DNA of 64,000 nucleotides, taken from positions 248,001 to 312,000 of the forward strand of contig NZ_SBHZ01000004.1 in the NCBI RefSeq assembly GCF_004521985.1, read 5' to 3'. This DNA comes from Ectopseudomonas khazarica. GTDB lineage: Bacteria; Pseudomonadota; Gammaproteobacteria; Pseudomonadales; Pseudomonadaceae. The notes beneath the pieces were generated by a model. It was not told where the DNA came from, did not search any database, and saw only the letters and a program-made list of their open reading frames with translations. Below are positions 36,228 to 47,328 of this stretch, one piece after another (the first letter of the stretch is position 1; every line of letters begins with the position of its first letter). The translations under genes were made by a program, and so were the position numbers.

Positions 36228-37649
36228 ATGACCAGCCCCACCCCGCTCGATCCGAGTACCGCCCGCCTGCTGCCATGGATAGTCGCCATCGCCTTCTTCA
36301 TGCAGACGCTGGACGGCACCATCCTCAATACTGCCCTCCCGGCCATGGCCCGCGACCTGGCCGAGGACCCGCTGCGCATGCAATCGGTGGTGATCGCCTA
36401 CATGCTCACCGTGGCGCTGCTGATCCCGGCCTCGGGCTGGATCGCCGACCGTTTCGGCACACGGCGCATCTTCTTCGGCGCCATCGCCCTGTTCAGCCTG
36501 GGTTCGCTGTTGTGCGCCCTGTCCACCTCGCTGGGCATGCTGATCGCGGCGCGCGTGATCCAGGGCCTCGGTGGCGCCCTGATGATGCCGGTGGGGCGCC
36601 TGGTCGTTCTGCGCGCCTACCCGCGCTCGGAGCTGGTGCGCATCATGAGCTTCATCACCCTGCCCGGCCTGCTCGGACCGCTGATCGGTCCCACGCTCGG
36701 CGGCTGGCTGGTGGAAGTGGCCAGCTGGCACTGGATCTTCCTGATCAACCTGCCGGTCGGGCTGCTCGGTTGCTGGGCCGCGCTGCGGCACATGCCTGAC
36801 CTGCGCGGCCCGGAACGCAGCCGCTTCGACACGACGGGATTCCTGCTGTTCGGCGCCGCCATGCTGCTGATCACCGTAGCCCTGGAAGGCCTCGGCGAAC
36901 TGCACCTGCCGACCCTGCGCGTGGTCCTGCTGCTGCTCGGCGGCATGGCCTGCCTGGCCGCCTACTGGCTACGCGCCGGGCGAATCGAGCAGCCCCTGTT
37001 CGCTCCCTCGCTGTTCCACACCCGCAGCTTCGCCGTGGGCATCATCGGCAACCTCTTCGCCCGCCTGGGCAGCGGCGCGCTGCCCTTTCTCACCCCGCTG
37101 CTGCTGCAACTGGCGATGGGCTATTCTCCGGCTCAGGCCGGCATGAGCCTGATTCCCCTGGCCCTGGCCGCCATGGCGGTGAAGCCCCTGGCCAAGCCGC
37201 TGATCGAACGCATCGGCTACCGCAACATCCTCACCAGCAACACCCTGCTGCTCGGCGCCCTGATCGCCAGCCTGGCGCTGGTGGATGCCGGGACCTCGAC
37301 CCTGCAACTGATCGTCCAGCTGAGCCTGATCGGCGCCTGCAACTCGCTGCAGTTCACCGCGATGAACACCGTGACCCTGATCGACCTGGACAACCGCGAC
37401 GCCAGCAGCGGCAACAGCCTGCTGTCGGTGGTGGTGCAACTGGCGATGGGCCTCGGCGTCGCCTCTGCAGCCGCCCTGCTCAGTGGCTTCAGCCAGGAAT
37501 TCGCAGGTGACGGCCAGGTGCTCCAGGCGTTCCAGGCCACCTACCTGTGCGTGGGCCTGCTGTCGATGCTGGCCGCCGCGATCTTCCTCCAGCTGGATCC
37601 CCGGGAGGGACGCGGCGGGCGGACCGTGCAGCTGCCGACGGACGACTGA
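36228..37649 (+). CDS. mdtD: DHA2-type MFS exporter, MdtD-like
   Basis: A 473-residue, 14-TM drug/proton antiporter-type protein. LPWIVAIAFFMQTLDGTILNTALPAMA matches the MdtD/EmrB TM1 motif with the conserved Asp. SGWIADRFGTRRIFFGAIALF is motif A, and VIQGLGGALMMPVGRLVVLRAYPR and LLGPLIGPTLGGWLVEVASWHWIFLINLPVGL are motif B/C-like blocks. Overall it is close to E. coli MdtD. There is no adjacent membrane-fusion protein or outer-membrane channel, and the substrate is unknown. The 130 bases to the divergent torT-like gene hold its promoter. Confidence 0.85.
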   Translation: MTSPTPLDPSTARLLPWIVAIAFFMQTLDGTILNTALPAMARDLAEDPLRMQSVVIAYMLTVALLIPASGWIADRFGTRRIFFGAIALFSLGSLLCALSTSLGMLIAARVIQGLGGALMMPVGRLVVLRAYPRSELVRIMSFITLPGLLGPLIGPTLGGWLVEVASWHWIFLINLPVGLLGCWAALRHMPDLRGPERSRFDTTGFLLFGAAMLLITVALEGLGELHLPTLRVVLLLLGGMACLAAYWLRAGRIEQPLFAPSLFHTRSFAVGIIGNLFARLGSGALPFLTPLLLQLAMGYSPAQAGMSLIPLALAAMAVKPLAKPLIERIGYRNILTSNTLLLGALIASLALVDAGTSTLQLIVQLSLIGACNSLQFTAMNTVTLIDLDNRDASSGNSLLSVVVQLAMGLGVASAAALLSGFSQEFAGDGQVLQAFQATYLCVGLLSMLAAAIFLQLDPREGRGGRTVQLPTDD

Positions 37650-37730
37650 AGAACTGCCGGCATCGTTACAGAAGCGCCGGACCCGGCCTGCTACACTGCG
37701 GCCCTGTTTCACCAGCCCCGAGCCCTTGCC

Positions 37731-39107
<1,377 letters not shown>

Positions 39108-39149
39108 GGCTGATATAAAGCATTAAATGGCCTGGGGCCGGAGTCACCC

Positions 39150-40385
39150 ATGCGCAATATTCTGGTCATCGAAGACAGCCCGCTGGTACTGAAGATCCTC
39201 GAGCATCTGTTCCGCCAGGAACCGGATCTGGAGCCGATCTTCTGTGCCTCGCTGGCCGAAGCCGAAGTGATGCTGGACACCTCCTCCGACCTGTTCTTCG
39301 CCGCCATCGTCGACCTGCACCTGCCGGACGCGCCCAATGGCGAGAGCGTCGACCTGGTGATGCGCTATCACCTGCCCTGCATCGTGCTCAGTGGCAGCTA
39401 CAACGAGCAGCGCCGCGACGAGCTGCTGATGAAGGGCGTGGTCGACTACGTGCTCAAGGAAAGCCAGCACTCCTACGAGTACGCCTTCCGCCTGTTGCAC
39501 CGGCTCGATCACAACAGTCACATCAAGATCCTCATCGCCGACGACTCCGACGCCCAGCGCCACTACATCCGCCATATTCTCGAGCCGCACCACTACCAGA
39601 TCATCGAGGCCCGCGACGGCAAGGAGACCCTGCGTCAGCTCAACGAGCATCCGGACCTCGACCTGCTGGTGCTCGATCACTCCATGCCCGGCGTCAGCGG
39701 CTTCGAGCTGGTCAAGCTGCTGCGGCAGAAACTGCGGCTCAACGACCTGATCATCATCGGTGTCTCCGCCGACCCCAAGGGTTCGCTCAGCGCCCAGTTC
39801 ATCAAGCACGGGGCCGACGATTTCCTGCGCAAGCCGTTCTGCCCCGAGGAACTGAACTGCCGGGTGATGTCGACCCTGGAACGCCGCGACCTGCTGCGCG
39901 CCCTGAAGAAAGCCGCCGAATACGATGCCCTGACCGGGCTGAGAAACCGCCGTGCGTTCTACGAACAGGGCATGCAGATTCTGCAGCAGGCCCAGCGCGA
40001 CAGCCGCCACATCAGCGTGGCGATGCTCGACCTCGATCATTTCAAGCAGATCAACGACGGCTTCGGCCACGCCAGCGGCGACAGCGCGCTGGTGGTCTTC
40101 GCCCGCGCTCTGAGCAGTTTTTTCCCGGACATGCTCCTGGGGCGCCTCGGCGGCGAGGAATTCGCCCTGCTCACGCTGCACGGCGCCGATCACGTGAACC
40201 AGGCACTGGAGAAGCTGCGCCAGCACTGCGCCGGCCTGCACTACGCCGTCGGGGCGCCGCCGCTGTCGTTCAGCGCCGGGCTGTATCACGGTGAACCGGA
40301 GGACCTGGAGAGCCTCCTGCACGAGGCCGATATCCGCCTGTACCGGGCCAAGCAGCAAGGCCGCGCCCGCACCGTTCTGGCCTGA
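39150..40385 (+). CDS. Dual-receiver diguanylate cyclase (REC-REC-GGDEF)
   Basis: A 411-residue cytoplasmic response regulator. REC1 (1-~120) has acidic residues E8/D9 and acceptor D55 in AAIVDLHLP. REC2 (~124-245) has D131/D132 and acceptor D176 in LLVLDHSMPG. GGDEF domain (~255-411) has LGGEEFALL at 333-341. The RxxD inhibitory site normally five residues before the motif reads FPDM, so product feedback at that site is probably absent. The order recalls PleD, but both receivers here look phosphorylatable. No kinase gene is adjacent. Confidence 0.88.
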   Translation: MRNILVIEDSPLVLKILEHLFRQEPDLEPIFCASLAEAEVMLDTSSDLFFAAIVDLHLPDAPNGESVDLVMRYHLPCIVLSGSYNEQRRDELLMKGVVDYVLKESQHSYEYAFRLLHRLDHNSHIKILIADDSDAQRHYIRHILEPHHYQIIEARDGKETLRQLNEHPDLDLLVLDHSMPGVSGFELVKLLRQKLRLNDLIIIGVSADPKGSLSAQFIKHGADDFLRKPFCPEELNCRVMSTLERRDLLRALKKAAEYDALTGLRNRRAFYEQGMQILQQAQRDSRHISVAMLDLDHFKQINDGFGHASGDSALVVFARALSSFFPDMLLGRLGGEEFALLTLHGADHVNQALEKLRQHCAGLHYAVGAPPLSFSAGLYHGEPEDLESLLHEADIRLYRAKQQGRARTVLA

Positions 40386-41117
40386 TCAGAAGCCGTGGCG
40401 GCGAAACGTCGCGGCGTAGCTGCCATCGTCGCGCATGGCCTGGATCGCCGCATCGAAGCGCTCGACGATCGCCTTGTGCTCGGGATGACTCAGGCGCACC
40501 AGAATGTGCAGGCCGTTCTCGCTCAGCGGCTGCGGCAGGAACTCCAGGCCATCACGCAGCATGCTCAGGCTGCGCCCTAGCTGATGCCGCGCCACCAGTT
40601 CATCCTCGAGCGCCAGCTCCACCCGCCCGGCGTTGAGCATGCGCGCGGCGATCTCGAAGCTGCTGACGCCGACCTTGTGCAGGTCCGGGTCGTTGTCGAA
40701 TACCTTGGAGTAGGCGTAGCCCCTGACCACCGCAATGCTGTGCGGATAGAGATCGGCCAGGCGCTGAAAGCGGATATCGCCGCCCTTGCGCTGCAGGAAG
40801 CGGATGCGATTGATCAGGTACGGCTGCGAGAAATGACCGAACCGCGTGCGTTCCACGCTGTACCAGGCATTGATCAGCACATCGTAGTCGCCCCGCTTGA
40901 GCCCCAGCACGGCCCGCTCCCAGGGCACCTCGGCATAGTGGGTGCGGTATCCGGCACGCTCGAGGGCCTGCTCCACCAGGTCACTGGCCAGGCCGTTGCC
41001 GGGTAGCCGCTGATCGGTGAACGGTGGCCAGGGGTCGGCCACCAGCCGCAACGATTCGGCCGCTGCCAACGCAGGCAACGACATCAGCAGCAACAGCCAG
41101 GCGCGCAACAGGGGCAT
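40386..41117 (-). CDS. Periplasmic amino-acid-type solute-binding protein (SBP_bac_3)
   Basis: A 243-residue secreted protein with signal peptide MPLLRAWLLLLMSLPALAAA. The mature part is a PF00497 fold: LRLVADPWPPFTDQRLPGNGLASDLVEQALERAGY, ERAVLGLKRGDYDVLINAWYS and LEDELVARHQLG. It has no permease or ATPase beside it. Stand-alone proteins of this kind are common in Pseudomonas and may feed sensors. It ends at the base after the stop of the dual-receiver cyclase (convergent), which makes a signalling link conceivable but unproven. Ligand unknown. Confidence 0.75.
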   Translation of the reverse strand: MPLLRAWLLLLMSLPALAAAESLRLVADPWPPFTDQRLPGNGLASDLVEQALERAGYRTHYAEVPWERAVLGLKRGDYDVLINAWYSVERTRFGHFSQPYLINRIRFLQRKGGDIRFQRLADLYPHSIAVVRGYAYSKVFDNDPDLHKVGVSSFEIAARMLNAGRVELALEDELVARHQLGRSLSMLRDGLEFLPQPLSENGLHILVRLSHPEHKAIVERFDAAIQAMRDDGSYAATFRRHGF

Positions 41118-41309
41118 CGACGGCGGTCCATCCGGGGTGGGCCCCTGTAGTGATAGCAGCCCTGATGGCCAGCGTCACTGTCTCGCCCCTGACACAGCCA
41201 CAAATGCCCTGGGATCTGCACACTTCGCCGCCATGCCGGCCTCGACCGCTTCGGGTAAACTTCGCGGGTTTTCGCGCAGCCGATCCTGCGCCAGCCAGGG
41301 GAATCTTTC

Positions 41310-42494
41310 GTGTTGCAAACCGAGGTACTGATCATCGGCGCGGGTGCCGCCGGCCTGATGTGCGCAGCCACTGCAGCGGCCCGCGGGCGCAAGGTGCTGG
41401 TGCTGGACCATGCCAACAAGGCCGGCAAGAAGATCCTCATGTCAGGAGGCGGGCGCTGCAACTTCACCAACCTGTACTGCGAGCCGGCCAACTTTCTCTC
41501 CGGCAACCCGCACTTCTGCAAATCGGCGCTGGCGCGCTTCACCCAGTGGGACTTCATCGGCCTGGTGGCCAAGCATGCTGTGCCCTACCACGAGAAGAAG
41601 CTCGGCCAGCTGTTCTGCGACCACAAGTCCAGCGACATCCTTGAGCTGCTGCTGGCCGAATGCGCCGAGTCAGGCGCCGAGATTCGCCTGAACACGGCCG
41701 TGCAGAGCATCGACAAGGCCGCACAGGGCTTCCTCCTGCACACCGACCTGGGCGACGTGGCCTGCCAGTCGCTGGTGATCGCCAGCGGTGGCCTGTCCAT
41801 CCCGACCCTGGGCGCCAGCGGTTTCGGCTACCAGGTGGCCAGGCAGTTCGGCCATACGCTGCTGCCGACCCGCGCCGGCCTGGTGCCCTTCACGGTCACC
41901 GAACCGCAGCTCAAGGCACTGTGCACGGAACTGTCCGGCACCTCGGTGGAGGACTGCCGGGTCAGTTGCAACGGCCAGAGCTTCGTCGAGAACATCCTCT
42001 TCACGCACCGTGGCCTCTCCGGCCCGGCGATCCTGCAGATATCGTCCTACTGGCAACCCGGCGACACCCTGCATATCGACCTGCTGCCGCACATCGACCT
42101 GCCCGAATGGCTGGCCACGCAGCAGCGCGAGCGAGGCAACAGTGAGCTGAAGACCCTGCTGGCCGAGCTGTTCACCCGCAAGATGGCGACGCTGCTGGTC
42201 GACAGCTGGTTCGTCAACAAGCCACTGAAGCAGTACACCCCGGCGGAACTGACGGCGATCGCCGAGCGCCTGTCCGACTGGCAACTGGTACCGGCCGGCA
42301 CCGAGGGCTATCGCACCGCCGAGGTCACCCTGGGCGGGATCGACACCCACGAGGTGTCCTCGAAGACCCTGGAGTCGCTCAAGGTCCCGGGGCTGTACTT
42401 CATCGGCGAGGTGCTGGACGTCACCGGGCATCTCGGCGGCTTCAACTTCCAGTGGGCCTGGGCCTCGGGCTACGCCGCCGCCCAGTTCGTCTAG
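41310..42494 (+). CDS. HI0933/YhiN family FAD-dependent flavoprotein
   Basis: A 394-residue flavoprotein (PF03486). The FAD site is EVLIIGAGAAGLMCAATAAARG, followed by the family block KKILMSGGGRCNFTN. The C-terminal EVSSKTLESLKVPGLYFIGEVLDVTGHLGGFNFQWAWASGYAAA is diagnostic in content; I quote it only in part by motif (GEVLDV, GGFNFQ). The start is a GTG at 41310 preceded by AGGGGAA. Members are of uncertain physiological role; some act on tRNA/rRNA modification intermediates or bile acids. No operon partner is evident. Confidence 0.88.
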   Translation: MLQTEVLIIGAGAAGLMCAATAAARGRKVLVLDHANKAGKKILMSGGGRCNFTNLYCEPANFLSGNPHFCKSALARFTQWDFIGLVAKHAVPYHEKKLGQLFCDHKSSDILELLLAECAESGAEIRLNTAVQSIDKAAQGFLLHTDLGDVACQSLVIASGGLSIPTLGASGFGYQVARQFGHTLLPTRAGLVPFTVTEPQLKALCTELSGTSVEDCRVSCNGQSFVENILFTHRGLSGPAILQISSYWQPGDTLHIDLLPHIDLPEWLATQQRERGNSELKTLLAELFTRKMATLLVDSWFVNKPLKQYTPAELTAIAERLSDWQLVPAGTEGYRTAEVTLGGIDTHEVSSKTLESLKVPGLYFIGEVLDVTGHLGGFNFQWAWASGYAAAQFV

Positions 42495-42580
42495 CAGAAG
42501 GGCGGGAACTGCCGGGGCAGCGCGCACTCTGCTACATACAGCACATGCGCCCGTGCGCGCCACAAGGACAGTCCCGCCCC

Positions 42581-44398
42581 ATGACCCTCGAACAAGGCCA
42601 GATCTTCGCCATTCTCGTCGCCAGCATGGGGCTGTTCATCTGGGGCCGCTGGCGGCACGATGTGGTGGCCCTCGGTGCCCTGCTGGCCTGTGTCATCGTC
42701 GGCCTGGTGCCCGAGCGCGAGGCCTTCACCGGCTTCGGCCACCCGGCGGTGATCACCGTGGCCTGCGTGCTGGTACTCAGCTACGGCCTGCAACGTACCG
42801 GCGCGGTCAACCGCCTGGCCCTGCGCCTGATCCCCAGTGGCTCCGGCGTACTGCTGTCGATCGCCGCCCTGACCGGCCTGGGCGCCCTGCTGTCGGCGTT
42901 CATGAACAACGTCGGCGCCCTCGCCCTGCTGATGCCCATCGCCCTGCAGATCGCCTCGCGTCTGGAAATGCCGCCAGGACGCATCCTCATGCCGCTGGCC
43001 TTCGGCACCATCCTCGGCGGCATGACCACGCTGATCGGCACGCCACCGAACCTGATCGTCTCCAGCTTTCGCGCACAGCACGGCGACGGCCCCTTCGCCA
43101 TGTTCGACTTCAGCCCGGTCGGTGTCGCCGTGGCGCTGGCCGGCGTGCTGTTCATCACCCTGCTTGGCTGGCGCCTGGTTCCCAGACGCGAGGTCGGCAA
43201 TGCCGCCAGCTTCGATACCGGCCACTACCTGACCGAGGCCCGGGTCAAGGAAGGTGGCGTGGCACAGGGCAAGACCCTGCGCGAGATCGAGCAGTTGCTC
43301 GACGAAGCCGACGCCCAGGTGGTCGCCATGGTGCGCAACAAGCTGCGCCTGAGCGCGCCCAACCCGCGCCGGGTGCTGCAGGCCGACGACGTGCTGGTGA
43401 TCGAGGCCGACCCGGAGGAACTGGGTGAAGTACTCAGCCAGCTGGACCTGCTGCTGGAGGCCGCACGCGAGGCCGAAGAAGCGGAACAACGCGAGGAGCA
43501 GGACAACGACAAGGACGCGGAAAAGAAGGACAGCAACGGCGACGAACGCACCCTGCTGGAACTGCTGGTCAAGCCGGACTCGTCGCTGATCGGACGTTCC
43601 GCCAGCAGCACGCGCCTGCGCAGCCGCTACGCCATCAACCTGCTGGCCATCTCGCGCCAGAGCCATCGTTCGATCAAGCGCCTGCGTTCGACCCTCATCC
43701 AGAACGGTGACGTGCTGCTGATGCAGGGCAGCGCCGAGGACATCGGCGAGTTCGCCAACGACTACGGCTGCGTGCCCCTGGCGGCGCGCGCCATCAACAT
43801 CCCCGACCCGCGCCAGGCCAACCTGGCCCTCGGCATCATGCTCCTGGCCATTGCCGCGGCGGCCTTCGGCCTGCTCTCTGCGGCGATAGCCTTCGCCACC
43901 GGCGTACTGGCCTACATGCTGCTGCGCCTGGTGCCCCTGCGCGCCGTCTATGAGGCCATCGACTGGCCGGTGATCGTCCTGCTCGGCGCCCTGATTCCGG
44001 TGGCCGGGGCGATGTCATCGAGCGGCGCAGCCGACCTGCTGGCCCGCCTGCTGATGGAGCACCTGGCCCAGGGCAATCCGATCATCGTCGTCACCCTGCT
44101 GCTGGTGGTGACCATGACCCTGTCGGACTTCATGAACAACGCCGCTACCGCCGCCGTGATGTGCCCGATCGCCCTGAGCGCCGCGAGCCAGCTCGGCGTC
44201 AGCCCGGATGCGCTGCTGATGGCCGTGGCCATCGGTGCCTCGTGCTCGTTCCTGACCCCCATCGGTCACCAGAACAACACACTGATCCTCAGCCCCGGCG
44301 GCTTTCGCTTCGGCGACTACTGGCGCCTGGGCCTGCCACTGGAGATTCTCGTGGTCGCGCTGAGCGTACCGATGCTGCTGTGGGTCTGGCCGCTGTAA
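42581..44398 (+). CDS. SLC13/DASS-type permease with TrkA-C domains
   Basis: A 605-residue inner-membrane protein. Two hydrophobic halves carry the mirrored SFMNNV-like motifs (SAFMNNVGALALLMPIAL and LSDFMNNAATAAVMCPIAL) and the TPPNL/TPIGHQNN loops of the SLC13/ArsB superfamily. Between them are two RCK_C/TrkA-C domains (~215-420, e.g. VREIEQLL-type and RYAINLLAISRQSHRSIKRLR), separated by an acidic charged segment at ~290-330. Likely substrates are sulfate, di-acids or metal oxyanions, but the sequence does not decide. ATG 42581 starts just before TM1; an ATG at 42545 is an alternative. Confidence 0.82.
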   Translation: MTLEQGQIFAILVASMGLFIWGRWRHDVVALGALLACVIVGLVPEREAFTGFGHPAVITVACVLVLSYGLQRTGAVNRLALRLIPSGSGVLLSIAALTGLGALLSAFMNNVGALALLMPIALQIASRLEMPPGRILMPLAFGTILGGMTTLIGTPPNLIVSSFRAQHGDGPFAMFDFSPVGVAVALAGVLFITLLGWRLVPRREVGNAASFDTGHYLTEARVKEGGVAQGKTLREIEQLLDEADAQVVAMVRNKLRLSAPNPRRVLQADDVLVIEADPEELGEVLSQLDLLLEAAREAEEAEQREEQDNDKDAEKKDSNGDERTLLELLVKPDSSLIGRSASSTRLRSRYAINLLAISRQSHRSIKRLRSTLIQNGDVLLMQGSAEDIGEFANDYGCVPLAARAINIPDPRQANLALGIMLLAIAAAAFGLLSAAIAFATGVLAYMLLRLVPLRAVYEAIDWPVIVLLGALIPVAGAMSSSGAADLLARLLMEHLAQGNPIIVVTLLLVVTMTLSDFMNNAATAAVMCPIALSAASQLGVSPDALLMAVAIGASCSFLTPIGHQNNTLILSPGGFRFGDYWRLGLPLEILVVALSVPMLLWVWPL

Positions 44399-44405
44399 CG
44401 GTTCT

Positions 44406-45164
44406 TCAGGGCGGCAGCGGCAGGCCGGGCAGCCATTTGTGGTAGATGGCGGCGAAGCTGCCATCGGCCTTCATCGCATCGAGCGCCTGTTGCCAGCGCG
44501 CCAGCAATCGCGGGTCGGTGTCCTGCGAAAAGGCGATGTAGGAATCACTGTGCAGGAACACCAGCAGTTGCTCCACCTCCCCCACGGCCAGCCCGCCACC
44601 GTCGAGCAGGGCATTGAGGCTGAGGTCATCCAGCGCCATCAGCTTGACCCGGCCACGCTTGAGCATGCGTATTACCTGGTCCGGGCCCGCCACCGGATAC
44701 AGGTTGGTGAAGCCATGCGCCAGCAGGTGCTGATGGCTGTACCAGTCACGCGGTACCGCGATCTTGCCCACCTGGCGGGCCTGCTCGAAGTCATCCAGCT
44801 GCAGCCCGTTCCTGCGCAGGGCATAGAAGGACGTGGTATTGCGCGTCAGCGGCCCGACCCAGTGAAACAGCTTCTCGCGCTCGGGGATGCGCATCGTGAC
44901 GAACAACCCGGTATTCGGCCTGACCTGCGCCTGCTGGTAACCCCGTGCCCAGGGCACGACCTCGATGGGCGCCGTGTCGCCGGTGCGCCGCATGATCTCG
45001 AGCACCACCTCGGTGGCCAGACCGGTCGGCTTGCCATCGTCCCGGCTGAAGTTGATCGGCGGGTACTCTTCGGTATACAGCCGCAAGCCTTCGGCCTGCG
45101 CAACGCCCTGGAAACCGAAGCCAACGAGCAACGCCAACAACACATGCACATAGCGAGCGAACAC
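44406..45164 (-). CDS. Periplasmic amino-acid-type solute-binding protein (SBP_bac_3)
   Basis: A secreted PF00497-type protein of about 252 residues. EGLRLYTEEYPPINFSRDDG begins the mature domain, with ATEVVLEIMRRTGD and RLLARWQQALDAMKADGSFAAIYHKW near the end. I prefer the GTG at 45164: GAGGA lies 8 bases upstream and it yields a compact signal peptide. The ATG at 45194 has no ribosome binding site. No transporter partner. It ends 7 bases after the convergent SLC13 gene. Distant relative of the protein at 40.4 kb; ligand unknown. Confidence 0.72.
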   Translation of the reverse strand: MFARYVHVLLALLVGFGFQGVAQAEGLRLYTEEYPPINFSRDDGKPTGLATEVVLEIMRRTGDTAPIEVVPWARGYQQAQVRPNTGLFVTMRIPEREKLFHWVGPLTRNTTSFYALRRNGLQLDDFEQARQVGKIAVPRDWYSHQHLLAHGFTNLYPVAGPDQVIRMLKRGRVKLMALDDLSLNALLDGGGLAVGEVEQLLVFLHSDSYIAFSQDTDPRLLARWQQALDAMKADGSFAAIYHKWLPGLPLPP

Positions 45165-45269
45165 GGCCGTATCCTCAAGCGCGAGATACCTCATTCAGCT
45201 TAGTCAGTGCACGCGCCGCCTGCCGCCAACGCTGGCGAACGGCGTGATACAGGACGACATCCCCTGCGG

Positions 45270-46391
45270 CTAGAGCTGCTCGAGCAGGCTGGCCGGTGAA
45301 TGGAATTTCAACCCGTGCGCCTCGGCGACGCTGCCGCAGGTGATCACGCCGCGCGCGACATTGAGACCGGCAAGCAGATGCGCATCGTCCTCCAGCGCCC
45401 TGCGCGTGCCCTTCTGCGCCAGCGCCACGACAAAGGGCAAGGTGGCGTTGTTCAGCGCCAGGGTCGAGGTGCGCGCGACCGCCCCCGGCATGTTGGCCAC
45501 GCAGTAATGCACGACATCGTCGACCACGTAGGTGGGCTCGGCATGCGTGGTGGCATGCGAGGTCTCGGCGCAGCCCCCCTGGTCGATGGCCACGTCCACC
45601 AGCACAGCCCCGGCCTTCATCCGCTTGACCATCTCGGCGGTGACCAGCTTGGGCGCCGCCGCGCCGGGAATCAGCACACCACCGATCACCAGGTCGGCGG
45701 CAAGCACCTGCTCGCGCACCGCCGCGCGGGTCGAGTAGAGCGTGGTGATGCGGTTGCCGTACTGGCTGTCGAGGCGGCGCAGGGCGTCCACGCTGCGGTC
45801 CAGCACGGTGACATCCGCCCCCAGCCCTACCGCCATCGCCAGCGCATGGCTGCCGACCACGCCGCCGCCAAGAATCACCACCTTGCCAGGCGCCACGCCC
45901 GGCACGCCACCAAGCAGCACGCCACGGCCGCCGCGCGCCTTCTCCAGGCAGCCGGCGCCGGCCTGGATCGACATGCGCCCGGCCACCTCCGACATCGGCG
46001 CCAGCAACGGCAAGCGCCCCTGTGCATCGGTGACCGTCTCGTAGGCAATACAGGTAGCGCCGCCGGCCATCAGCTCTTCAGTCTGCGGACGATCGGGGGC
46101 CAGGTGCAGGTAGGTGAACAGCGTGTGCTGCGGCCGCAGCTTGGCGCGTTCCACCGCCAGGGGCTCCTTGACCTTGACGATCAACTGCCCCTGCTGGAAC
46201 ACCTCGCTCGAATGGCTGGCGATCTGGGCGCCCGCCTCACGGTAATCCTCGTCGGCGAAGCCGATGGCCGCACCGGCCTGGGTCTCGACCCATACCTCAT
46301 GCCCCAGGGCCGTCAGCTCGGCAACCGATTGCGGCGTAAGGCCGACGCGATATTCGTGGTTCTTGATTTCCTTGGGTACGCCGATTCGCAT
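45270..46391 (-). CDS. ald: Alanine dehydrogenase
   Basis: A 373-residue NAD-dependent enzyme interconverting L-alanine and pyruvate plus ammonia. It begins [20 protein letters not shown]. The substrate and catalytic region is [12 protein letters not shown] (Lys) and TYLHLAPD (His). The NAD domain has [23 protein letters not shown], and [19 protein letters not shown] is conserved in the family. ATG 46391 has TTGGAGA 7 bases upstream. An Lrp-type regulator often flanks this gene but is not visible here. Confidence 0.95.
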   Translation of the reverse strand: MRIGVPKEIKNHEYRVGLTPQSVAELTALGHEVWVETQAGAAIGFADEDYREAGAQIASHSSEVFQQGQLIVKVKEPLAVERAKLRPQHTLFTYLHLAPDRPQTEELMAGGATCIAYETVTDAQGRLPLLAPMSEVAGRMSIQAGAGCLEKARGGRGVLLGGVPGVAPGKVVILGGGVVGSHALAMAVGLGADVTVLDRSVDALRRLDSQYGNRITTLYSTRAAVREQVLAADLVIGGVLIPGAAAPKLVTAEMVKRMKAGAVLVDVAIDQGGCAETSHATTHAEPTYVVDDVVHYCVANMPGAVARTSTLALNNATLPFVVALAQKGTRRALEDDAHLLAGLNVARGVITCGSVAEAHGLKFHSPASLLEQL

Positions 46392-46644
46392 GACCGTCTC
46401 CAACCATTGCGGGCCAACAACCTCAAGTCTAGGAAAACGTGCGGCAGCTCACAGGAAAATCCATGAGAAATTTCGGCGCCGGCGTATTGATGGGGGAAGC
46501 CATGCGGACCGCGAGGCGCCAGACCGAGAGCAATCAGGCGCCACGCAGCGGTAGCCGCTGACGGGTCCGAAGGAGAAACTCCAGCCGGCCAGACAGCGCG
46601 TGCCGGACGAGGCCCGGCACTCGGGTTCGCCGGTACGGCTACCG

Positions 46645-47328
46645 TCACTGCCCGAACAGCAGCTTGCGCGCTTCGGCGGTCAGCAGTGCCTGGGGGTCTT
46701 CGTTGACCTTCTCCACCAGCGCATAGGCCCGTTGCACGGCCGGGCGTGCGCCGATGCGTTCGAGCCAGGCGGCCATGTTGGGGAAGTCCTCCAGCCGCTG
46801 CCGCTGCATTTCCCACAGCTTGGCCCAGGGATAGATGGCCATGTCGGCGATGGAGTAGTCGCCCGCCACGTACTCGCGCCCGGCCAGCTGGCGATCCAGC
46901 ACGCCGTACAGTCGCGCGGTCTCTTTCACGTAGCGCTCGATGGCATAGGGAATCGGCTCCGGCGCGTAACGCACGAAATGGTGGTTCTGCCCCGCCATCG
47001 GTCCGACACCGCCCATCTGCCAGTACAGCCACTGCAGGACCTCGAAGCGGGCACGCGTCTCGCTCGGCAGGAACTGGCCACTCTTGTCCGCCAGGTATTC
47101 GAGGATCGCCCCGGACTCGAACAGGGCGATGGGCTCGCCGCCGTCGGCCGGGGCATGATCGACGATGGCCGGAATGCGGTTGTTCGGTGCGATCTTGAGG
47201 AATTCGGGGGCGAACTGCTCGCCCTTGCCGATATGCACCGGGCGCACGCTGTACTCCAGCCCGGTTTCCTCGAGCAGGATGCTGACCTTGTGACCGTTCG
47301 GGGTGGTCCAGTAGTAAAGGTCGATCAT
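46645..47328 (-). CDS. yfcG: Nu-class glutathione transferase / disulfide-bond oxidoreductase, YfcG-like
   Basis: A 227-residue GST. The N-terminal thioredoxin-like domain starts MIDLYYWTTPNGHKVSILLEE, with the Thr-Pro-Asn motif of YfcG/YghU in place of a Tyr or Ser nucleophile. NNRIPAIVDHAPADGGEPIALFESGAILEYLADKSG carries the cis-Pro and glutathione-binding Glu-Ser. The alpha-helical C domain has MAGQNHHFVRYAPE and YSIADMAIYPW. Very close to E. coli YfcG by eye. It overlaps the upstream GST by 4 bases and is probably under the TetR regulator at 48.1 kb. Confidence 0.9.
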   Translation of the reverse strand: MIDLYYWTTPNGHKVSILLEETGLEYSVRPVHIGKGEQFAPEFLKIAPNNRIPAIVDHAPADGGEPIALFESGAILEYLADKSGQFLPSETRARFEVLQWLYWQMGGVGPMAGQNHHFVRYAPEPIPYAIERYVKETARLYGVLDRQLAGREYVAGDYSIADMAIYPWAKLWEMQRQRLEDFPNMAAWLERIGARPAVQRAYALVEKVNEDPQALLTAEARKLLFGQ

